From NCBI GenBank assembly GCA_016703005.1, contig JADJCX010000028.1, forward strand, positions 1 to 15,657: 15,657 nt of DNA, given 5' to 3'. Made by a program: the position numbers and the translations under genes. Below, one piece after another: positions 7,016 to 12,622 of the stretch; position 1 is the stretch's first letter; every line of letters begins with the position of its first letter. The notes beneath the pieces are model-generated. The model saw nothing but the letters and a program-made list of their open reading frames with translations, did no database searches and had not been told where the DNA came from. Source of the DNA: Flavobacteriales bacterium (lineage in GTDB: Bacteria > Bacteroidota > Bacteroidia > Flavobacteriales_F > PHOS-HE28).

Positions 7016-7060
7016 GGTGACATTCATCACGTCGCACCAGTGAGAATGATCGTCAATTTG
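7016..7060 (+). promoter_or_regulatory. Crp/Fnr-type site plus -7 element of the peroxiredoxin
   Basis: GGTGACATTCATCACG (7016-7031), then a 21-bp spacer, then TCAATTTG (7053-7060). The geometry matches the sqr promoter exactly. The predicted start is near 7065, which leaves a leader of about 5 nt before ATG 7070. A poor second half-palindrome inside the spacer is not needed to explain the promoter. Confidence 0.66.
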
Positions 7061-7069
7061 TAACCGCAA

Positions 7070-7735
7070 ATGAACCCACCCATGGAACCAACCTTCAGCA
7101 TGCCCCGCATCGGCGACCAAGCTCCCGATTTCGAGGCCCTCACCACCACCGGACCGCTCAAGTTCAGCGAGTACATCAAGGGCAGTTGGGCAATTCTCTT
7201 CTCACACCCTGCCGACTTCACGCCCGTGTGCACCACGGAGCTGAGCGGCTTCGCACAGAACAAGGAGTGGTTCGCCGCGCGCAACACCAAACTCATCGGC
7301 GAGAGCATCGACAGCATACACAGCCACATCGCATGGGTGCAGGCCGTGCGCGAGAAGACGGGCGTGTACATGGACTTCCCCATCATCGCCGACATCGATA
7401 TGAAAGTGGCGCGCCTCTATGGCATGCTGCACGACAATGCCAGCAGCACCGCTGCCGTGCGCGCGGTGTTCTTCATCGACCCGAAAGGCATCATCCGCCT
7501 CATCATGTATTACCCGCTGAACGTGGGACGCAACATGGAGGAGATCATGCGCGTTCTGGAAGCCATGCAGACCGTTGATGCCCATAGCTGCGCGATGCCG
7601 CTCAACTGGAAGAAAGGGGAGAAGGTGATCGTGCCACCGCCGAAGACCTTGAAGGACCTCGACGCCCGCCTCAAGGAGAAGGGCATTGAGCTCATCGACT
7701 TCTACCTCGCGAAAAAGCAATTGGAGACGGCCTAG
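7070..7735 (+). CDS. Peroxiredoxin, Prx6 (1-Cys) type
   Basis: A 221-aa thiol peroxidase that reduces hydrogen peroxide, organic peroxides and probably peroxynitrite. The peroxidatic Cys54 is in the Prx6 signature HPADFTPVCTTEL, with the catalytic Arg in the region of AAVRAVFFIDPKG. The long C-terminal extension (NWKKGEKVIVPPPKTLKDLD) is the Prx6 hallmark. An additional Cys174 in AHSCAMPLNW sits where some bacterial Prx6 proteins have a second cysteine, so a two-cysteine cycle is possible. The start at 7070 (MNPPMEPTF) is supported by the promoter geometry; ATG 7082 and ATG 7100 are alternatives. It shares its operator type with sqr, which suggests protection from oxidants during sulfide oxidation or use of persulfidated substrates (inference). 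A long hairpin follows at 7755-7788. Confidence 0.95.
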   Translation: MNPPMEPTFSMPRIGDQAPDFEALTTTGPLKFSEYIKGSWAILFSHPADFTPVCTTELSGFAQNKEWFAARNTKLIGESIDSIHSHIAWVQAVREKTGVYMDFPIIADIDMKVARLYGMLHDNASSTAAVRAVFFIDPKGIIRLIMYYPLNVGRNMEEIMRVLEAMQTVDAHSCAMPLNWKKGEKVIVPPPKTLKDLDARLKEKGIELIDFYLAKKQLETA

Positions 7736-7754
7736 GGGGGTACCGTCGCCGATC

Positions 7755-7788
7755 AACAGTGGAGGCTCCTTCGGGAGCCTTCGCTGTT
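7755..7788. terminator. Hairpin terminator after the peroxiredoxin
   Basis: A 15-bp stem (with two G-U pairs) has a perfect 7-bp core, AGGCTCC and GGAGCCT, closing a stable TTCG tetraloop at 7770-7773. It starts 20 bp after the peroxiredoxin stop. No long T-run follows, so termination strength is uncertain. Confidence 0.65.
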
Positions 7789-7795
7789 CTGGGTG

Positions 7796-7868
7796 GGTGA
7801 TGATCGTTACACAAGCGCCGTAAGCTGACGTTCATCAAGGATGCACCCTTCGCTCACCCGGATTTTTG
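7796..7868 (+). promoter_or_regulatory. Control region of the dioxygenase-rhodanese gene: two Crp/Fnr-like sites and a -7 element
   Basis: The proximal site GCTGACGTTCATCAAG (7824-7839) is a weaker palindrome of the same family (CTGA-N6-TCAA). A 21-bp spacer leads to GATTTTTG (7861-7868), as at the other promoters, and predicts a start near 7873. A second imperfect site, GGTGATGATCGTTACA (7796-7811), lies 28 bp upstream, close to three helical turns. The pair might compensate for the weak proximal site by cooperative binding. Confidence 0.55.
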
Positions 7869-7885
7869 CACCATAGAAACAGTAC

Positions 7886-7905
7886 GGGCCGACGATCGTC
7901 GGCCC
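7886..7905. repeat. 20-bp perfect palindrome in the predicted leader
   Basis: GGGCCGACGATCGTCGGCCC reads the same on both strands. It falls about 13 nt into the predicted 5' leader of the dioxygenase-rhodanese gene, 19 bp before its ATG. It could fold as an RNA hairpin, act as an operator, or be a dispersed repeat related to the hairpin at 654-671. Confidence 0.6.
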
Positions 7906-7924
7906 CAACGAACCCCAAGAACCC

Positions 7925-9338
7925 ATGACCATCAAACAGATCTATACCGGCTGCATCGCCCATGCGGCGTACTACCTGGAGAGCAATGGCGAGGCGGCCA
8001 TCTTCGATCCGCTGCGCGAAGTGCAACCCTACATCGATCGCGCCACCGCCGACAAGGCGAACATCAAGTACGTCTTCGAGACGCACTTCCACGCCGACTT
8101 CGTGAGCGGTCATTTGGATCTGGCGAAGAAGACCGGTGCCACCATCGTGTACGGCCCCACCGCCAAGCCCGGCTTCGCAGCGCATGTGGCCACCGATGGA
8201 GAAGTGTTCAACATCGGCAAGGCCACGGTGAAGGTGATCCACACGCCCGGCCACACCATGGAGAGCACCACCTACTTGGTGACCGATGAGAACGGCAAGG
8301 AGCACGGCATCATCACCGGCGATACGCTCTTCATCGGCGATGTGGGCCGCCCCGATCTGGCGCAGCACGTGATCGCGGACCTCACCGAGGACAAGCTCGC
8401 AGGTTACTTGTTCGACTCACTGCGCAACAAGATCATGCCCTTGAGCGACGACCTGATCGTGTACCCCAACCACGGCGCGGGCAGCGCGTGCGGCAAGAAC
8501 ATGAGCAAGGAAACGACAGATACGCTCGGCAACCAGAAGCGCACCAACTACGCACTGGATCCGACCCCTCACGAAGGAGGAGTTCAAGAAGGCCGTGTTG
8601 AGCGGACTGGTCCCTCCTCCGGGCTACTTCCCCAAGAACGTGCTGATGAACATCCAGGGCTACGAAAGTCTGGATGCGGTGATGGCCCGTGGCAAGCGCG
8701 CGCTGCGTGCGAACGACTTCGAAGTGGTGGCCAATGAGGAGCGTCCGCTGGTGCTCGATACGCGTTCCGCCAGTGTCTTCGCCAAGGGCTTCATCCCCAA
8801 CAGCGTCAACATCGGGCTGGACAGCAACTTCGCCATGTGGGTGGGTGAGCTGATCCCCGATATCAACCAAACCATCCTGCTCGTTGCCGAGCCCGGCAAG
8901 GAAGAGGAGAGCATCATCCGCTTGAGCCGCGTGGGCTACGACAACACCATCGGCTACCTCGACGGCGGGTTCGATGCGTGGAAGGCCGCGGGCAAGGAAG
9001 TGGATACCGTGCAACGCATCACGGCGGAAGAATTCGCGCAGCGCTACGCGGCCGCACCGTTGGTGTTCGACGTGCGCAAGAAGAGCGAATTCGACAGCGA
9101 GCATGTGCAAGGCGCCATCAACGTGCCCTTGAATATGATCAGCCAGCACCTCGCGGAGTTCCCGAAGGACAAACCCTTCATCCTGCATTGCGCCGGCGGC
9201 TACCGCAGCATGATCGCTGCCAGCATCCTGAAACAGCGCGGCTGGGAGAACTTCGTGGATGTGGAGAGCGGCTTCAGCGGGATCAAGCAGACCGGTGTGC
9301 CGCGCACCGAGTACGTCTGCCCGACGACGCTGCTGTAA
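7925..9338 (+). CDS. CstB-like persulfide dioxygenase-rhodanese fusion (one frameshift)
   Basis: About 470 aa after correcting one frameshift. Residues 1-200 are an ETHE1-type metallo-beta-lactamase domain: THFHADF (His54, His56, Asp58), TPGH (His110), TGDTLFIGDVGRPDL (Asp133) and YPNHG (His183). A rhodanese-like domain without a catalytic cysteine follows (LVLDTRSASVFAKGF, GYLDGGFDAWKAAG). Last is an active rhodanese domain with loop CAGGYRS, Cys422. This order is that of staphylococcal CstB, which oxidises persulfides to sulfite and forms thiosulfate. The frames 7925-8737 and 8595-9338 join if one C is removed from CCCC at 8565-8568, giving DPTLTKEEFKKAV, which fits the family. It should act on the persulfide made by SQR. 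Controlled by the 7796-7868 region; terminator at 9359-9387. Confidence 0.92.
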
Positions 9339-9358
9339 GCGTGCGGAACTAACCAGTG

Positions 9359-9387
9359 AAAGGGCGGCTCTCTGTGGGCCGCCCTTT
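9359..9387. terminator. Bidirectional intrinsic terminator
   Basis: A 10-bp perfect stem (AAAGGGCGGC and GCCGCCCTTT) has a 9-nt loop and lies between the convergent dioxygenase-rhodanese and DinB genes. T-rich sequence follows on the plus strand and the TTT end of the stem serves both directions. Confidence 0.82.
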
Positions 9388-9410
9388 CTTCATTTCAGCC
9401 TCGGGTGGAC

Positions 9411-9866
9411 CTACAACCCGTATTTCTTGATCATGGCCAGTTGCCCGGCGTGGTAGGCCGTGTGTGTCACGATCCTGCCCAGCGCCTCGGCCTTGGTCTT
9501 CCGGCCGAACTCCTTCGTTTCGATGACGCTCTCCCATTCGGCATCGCTGGTGGCTTCGATGGCGCGTTGCAACGTGGCGGCACTCTCGTGCACGTAGGTC
9601 TTCAACGCGGCCAGGTCGGTCCACTCGCCGGTATCGTGCTGTGCGATCACCGTCTTCGCATGTACCTGCACCTCTTTCAAGCCGAACACGTTCTTGGCGA
9701 ACAGCATCTCCACATCGCCGATGTGGCGCACGAGGAAGCCGATGCTGTTGGGGCCGGGTGCGAGCTTCTTCGGCAGGTCGGCTTCGGTAAGGGTGTCAAG
9801 GAGTTTGGTGAAGCGGGTGCGGCCTTCGGTGAAGAGCGCGAGGAGGGAGGTGGTCCGTGGATCCAT
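9411..9866 (-). CDS. DinB/YfiT-like metal-dependent four-helix protein
   Basis: A 151-aa DinB-superfamily protein. These are four-helix bundles with a three-histidine metal site, and many act as thiol-dependent S-transferases (for example with bacillithiol or mycothiol), though most are uncharacterised. The metal triad is visible as His48 (FLVRHIGDVEMLF) and His135 with His139 (THTAYHAGQLAMIKKYGL). The start ATG at 9866 is preceded by TAACTTCC (9878-9871), a possible weak -7 element, and no regulator palindrome is visible. Membership in the sulfide regulon is therefore not supported, even though a thiol-transferase role would fit. The gene is intact and converges on the dioxygenase-rhodanese gene across a shared terminator. 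Confidence 0.85.
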   Translation of the reverse strand: MDPRTTSLLALFTEGRTRFTKLLDTLTEADLPKKLAPGPNSIGFLVRHIGDVEMLFAKNVFGLKEVQVHAKTVIAQHDTGEWTDLAALKTYVHESAATLQRAIEATSDAEWESVIETKEFGRKTKAEALGRIVTHTAYHAGQLAMIKKYGL

Positions 9867-9925
9867 GGTAGGAAGTTACCGCTTCGCGCACGAAGGCGCG
9901 GTGGTGGACAAGATCGGTCCAAAAC

Positions 9926-9953
9926 AAAAAGCCCCGCTCATCGCGGGGCTTTT
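9926..9953 (-). terminator. Intrinsic terminator of the Cys/His-rich gene
   Basis: An 11-bp stem (AAAAGCCCCGC and GCGGGGCTTTT) with a TCATC loop begins 18 bp past the minus-strand stop at 9972. On the minus strand it ends in TTTTTGTTTT, a classic intrinsic terminator. It separates this gene from DinB. Confidence 0.88.
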
Positions 9954-9971
9954 CGGTGGAGGTCTATTGTG

Positions 9972-10376
9972 TTAGTGCTTGTGGGCGCACGCCGTGCCGC
10001 ACTCGTGGCCTTTCTCGCCACAGGCGTAAGCGTGCTTGCCGTCCTTGCAGGCATCGCTGCACGCGTGGGCCTTGTCAGCGTGTGCATTTGCTTCGGCCTT
10101 GCCTTCGCCTTTGGCGCAGGATGCACCAGCGGCTTTACCGGCGCAGCAGCCAGCGGCCTTCGTGGTGGAAGCTGTTTTGCAAGCGTCCGTGCAGGCATGT
10201 CCTTTCTCGCCGTGCACATAGGCATGGGCTTGTGGGGTGCAGGTAGCGGAGCAAACGTGCTCCTTCATGGCCGAGGGAGCCACTGCCGAGGGAGTGGCGG
10301 TGCTGGCAGCGTCCGTTTGTGCGCTGGCCGTGCCGATGAACGCGGCACAGGCGAGGATGGTGAGGAATTTCTTCAT
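9972..10376 (-). CDS. Secreted Cys/His-rich protein of unknown function
   Basis: A 134-aa protein that I do not recognise. A clear signal peptide (MKKFLTILACAAFIGTASAQ, cleavage after ASA) predicts export. The mature part of about 115 aa has 12 Cys and 10 His and is rich in Ala, Lys and Gly. It contains a duplicated unit: HVCSATCTPQAHAYVHGEKG followed by HACTDAC, and HACSDACKDGKHAYACGEKG followed by HECGTAC. HxCxxxC and GEKGHxC are the repeated elements, with GCCAGKAAGASC between them. This suggests metal binding (Zn, Cu or similar) or a thiol-rich buffer in the periplasm. It has its own terminator and a promoter with a regulator palindrome (10418-10461), so it is likely a member of the sulfide regulon. 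Metallothionein-like or copper-storage-like behaviour is possible but unproven. Confidence 0.85.
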   Translation of the reverse strand: MKKFLTILACAAFIGTASAQTDAASTATPSAVAPSAMKEHVCSATCTPQAHAYVHGEKGHACTDACKTASTTKAAGCCAGKAAGASCAKGEGKAEANAHADKAHACSDACKDGKHAYACGEKGHECGTACAHKH

Positions 10377-10417
10377 GTTCGGTGTTGTGGTTTCGTGGTT
10401 GTTCGTCTACTGGGCCG

Positions 10418-10461
10418 CAAAGGAAGTGCATGCGGGCGTATAGTGGATGACAATCATCACG
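10418..10461 (-). promoter_or_regulatory. Crp/Fnr-type site plus -7 element of the Cys/His-rich gene
   Basis: Read on the minus strand, CGTGATGATTGTCATC (10461-10446) is followed by 20 bp and TTCCTTTG (10425-10418). One half-site has a single change (TCAT), and the spacer is 1 bp shorter than at the other five promoters. The predicted leader is about 37 nt. Confidence 0.55.
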
Positions 10462-10494
10462 CCAAGGTTGCCTTCCTCCGGCGGCGCTGCCCCA

Positions 10495-10922
10495 CTAGTT
10501 GAGACTTGCCCGCGCTTCGGTGCGCATGCTCTTCACGCTCCGCACCACCCACTGCGGGCCGTTGAAGCGGAAGTACACCGCGTGGGCCTGCTCCGGATCG
10601 AAGACCACGCCCACATCCCGGCCCTCCAGCAGATCGCCGATCAGGTCCAGCACGGTGCAGGTGATGGCACCGTGTACACACCGTTGTACTGGGGCACTTC
10701 ACCCCGCATGGTGTGTACGTGTACCAACGGGCCCAGCGCGGGGTCCATGAACGTTGGCATTTCCGGCACTCCGTTGTTCGGGTCCAGCACGCGCACCGGC
10801 AGCAGCACCGTGCATTTCTTATCGCTGAAGAGCTTCAACAGCTCCACGGTATCCTCCTCCCGCGCGTTGGCGGTGTACCGTTTTAAGGCTGCGCGTAGCG
10901 CAGGGTTGTTGGGTGGGGCCAT
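10495..10922 (-). pseudogene. SseB-like protein, frameshifted
   Basis: About 142 aa if one frameshift is repaired. The first frame (10922-10641) reads MAPPNNPALRAALKRYTANA, then TVELLKLFSDKKCTVLLPVR and PTFMDPALGPLVHVHTMRGE, and runs off into PSPAPCWT. Near 10665-10672 the sense moves to another frame that reads ITCTVLDLIGDLLEGRDVGV and then VFDPEQAHAVYFRFNGPQWV, ending at a TAG at 10495-10497. A single missing base explains this. The NPxLRAALxRY start, the central valine-rich strand region and the DP-containing C-terminal strand resemble the SseB N-terminal family, whose bacterial members are mostly uncharacterised. The family call is tentative. The gene is the first from the left in the damaged right-hand region. 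Confidence 0.6.
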
Positions 10923-11106
10923 GGTGGTCGTTGGGCCTGTACTACGTTAACGAGGGGGAGGGGTTGTTAGTGTGTGGGGCGGCGAAGTGGTCGCGGAGCG
11001 AAGGCGCGCAGACAAGGCGCAGCTCTGTAACGAAGGTGATGAGGCCGCGCTCAAAGGCACGGTCCGATCAGGAACACCGCGTCACCGTAGCCCCAAGCGC
11101 TAAACC

Positions 11107-11148
11107 CCAGGAAATGCCTGGCAATTGCGGGAAATTCCTGGTACCCTG
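11107..11148 (+). promoter_or_regulatory. Candidate operator with 20-bp-spaced repeats, and a weak -7 element
   Basis: CCAGGAAATGCCTGG (11107-11121) is a palindrome with 5-bp arms. GGAAATGCCTGG (11110-11121) is repeated as GGAAATTCCTGG (11130-11141), exactly 20 bp later, so two copies lie on the same helix face. TACCCTGG (11142-11149) sits 5 bp before the ATG at 11154 and could be a degenerate -7 element. An autoregulator site for the downstream genes is possible. Confidence 0.4.
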
Positions 11149-11153
11149 GACCC

Positions 11154-11738
11154 ATGAAAGCAAAGACCGAGCTCACCCGGAAGAAAGAGAGGAAGAGGCA
11201 CACGCATCCTTTCAAAGTGGTGAAACCACGACTCTATCAGGTCATCTGTCGATGGCAGCCGCCAAAGACGCTGCTGTGGCGAACACTCAGTACCGATTGG
11301 CGGAAGATGTCGTCATTGTTGAAGATGCAGGTGACTACAAAACCGCAGCATGGGAAGCTGGTAAGTTCATCATACGAGAACGCATGGGGCAGGCTATTGC
11401 ACTCGTGGTGATAGTGGACACTGAGGTACACGTTCTCGAACGACGCGATCGACTGTTGGGACCAACACGAAGGGATGATGACTGTTGACCGCCCATCGCT
11501 TTCTGTGGGAAGGGTTGTTGGCTACTATTCAAAGGACAATCCGCGCGCGACGATCGGTCTACCGACAGTGGAAGGCCATGATTTTGCAGTGATCGAAGAC
11601 CGCTGGTTGGTGGACTATTGGGCGTGGCATGTGCTGAGACTGGTCGCAACACCGATATTCGATCTGCGCAACAACGCTGACCGAAAGGAAGTGGTGCGGT
11701 TGTATGGCCCATCCCTGAAGTGGAAACCACTCGAATAG
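11154..11738 (+). pseudogene. Unrecognised protein, frameshifted
   Basis: I do not recognise this gene. Coding sense can be followed through three pieces. ATG 11154 opens a basic N-terminus (MKAKTELTRKKERKRHTHPF). From about 11252 the next frame reads YRLAEDVVIVEDAGDYKTAA and then GKFIIRERMGQAIALVVIVD. Near 11430 the sense returns to the first frame, giving FSNDAIDCWDQHEGMMTVDR, then GHDFAVIEDRWLVDYWAWHV, and ends KEVVRLYGPSLKWKPLE at 11738. Together this is about 194 aa and reads as one compact domain with an aromatic core. Alternatively 11475-11738 is a separate 87-aa gene starting MMTVDRPS and overlapping an upstream gene. It precedes the DUF3883 gene by 16 bp on the same strand, suggesting an operon. 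Confidence 0.45.
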
Positions 11739-11754
11739 CATAGTAGATAAGCCG

Positions 11755-12582
11755 ATGGCCGAAGACTGGACCCAGCAAAGAGAACACGCACGCGCTAACG
11801 ACCTACCTCACTATGATGCGGCGTGAAGGTGCCGGTGAGAAGGTTGTGAAGGCGCACGAGTACCGGCGCTTGCACGAAGAGAATACCAACCGCTCGGCCA
11901 AGGCATACGAGTTCAAGATGCAGAACATCAGCGCGGTGCTCGCGCTGAACGACCTGCCGTACATCACCGGACTGACCCCGGCCGACGCCTTCCAGAACCT
12001 CTTGGAGGAAATGCTACTGGAACGCTTGGAGAACGATCCGGGCCGAACGCGCGATGGTGGTTTCGTATAGCAGGGTTTGCTCCAGCGCTGGACACGGCCC
12101 GAAGCCACTTCGCAGCTACAGGTGGAAGCGCCGCGAAGGCAGCGCTCCGCCCAGAACCGAAGCGCACCTTCAAAGGATCGAATATCGACCACGCCGCGCG
12201 CGAGCACGCCTGCCGACGTTTGGGTCAATCCTGAAGAAGTCATTCTTGCCTACGAGCGACAACAACTGATCGCAGCGGGCCGCACGGATCACGGCCGAAG
12301 CTGTGGAACACATCAGCCGCACGGAGGCGACGGCACGGGCTACGACATCCTCTCATACACGCCCGAGGAAGCAAGAAGTACATCGAGTGAAGACCACCAA
12401 CTTCGACAAGTGCACCTCCTTCCTGATACGCCGACAACGAAGTCGCGTTCTCCGCCACGCAACCGGAAAATTATCACTTGTACCGGCTGTTCGAGTTCGG
12501 CTCCGGCCCCAAACTCTACACACTTCGCGGCCCTATCGAACAAACGTGCTGGATGGTGGCCAAGCGGTTCGAGGCGGGGTGA
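11755..12582 (+). pseudogene. DUF3883 domain protein (nuclease-like), multiply frameshifted
   Basis: About 275 aa can be rebuilt from pieces in all three frames. MAEDWTQ (11755) continues as TTYLTMMRREG, NRSAKAYEFKMQNISAVLAL and LPYITGLTPADAFQNLLEEM, the N-terminal region seen in many DUF3883 proteins. Further pieces read KRTFKGSNIDHAAREHACRR, EEVILAYERQQLIAAGR, AEAVEHISRTE, GDGTGYDILSYTPEE, KKYIE, VKTTNFDKCTSF and DNEVAFSATQPENYHLYRLF. It ends GPKLYTLRGPIEQTC, then a TGA at 12580-12582. GYDI with IEVKTT resembles the D and ExK elements of PD-(D/E)xK nucleases. About eight single-base indels interrupt it, several repaired by one G in a G-run (GGAGGCG, GAGGAAGC, GAGTG). DUF3883 proteins are common in defence islands. 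Converges on the PIN gene with 40 bp between. Confidence 0.78.
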
Positions 12583-12622
12583 GGTGAGTGTAGCTATGCC
12601 AATTAGACGCCAATCCATCTTC

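Noticed and set aside
7039..7055. A second GTGA-N6 site (AGTGAGAATGATCGTCA) before the peroxiredoxin
   Set aside because: Its right half is TCGT instead of TCAC and it overlaps the spacer and -7 element, so it lacks the regulon geometry. It may be chance.
7736..7924. Riboswitch in the leader of the dioxygenase-rhodanese gene
   Set aside because: Only the terminator hairpin and the short 20-bp palindrome are present; there is no multi-helix conserved core, and the predicted leader is only about 52 nt.
9405..10502. A 365-codon open frame on the plus strand
   Set aside because: It is antisense to the DinB gene, a terminator and the Cys/His-rich gene. The minus-strand genes have a conserved His triad, a signal peptide and proper terminators; the long plus frame is a high-GC artefact.
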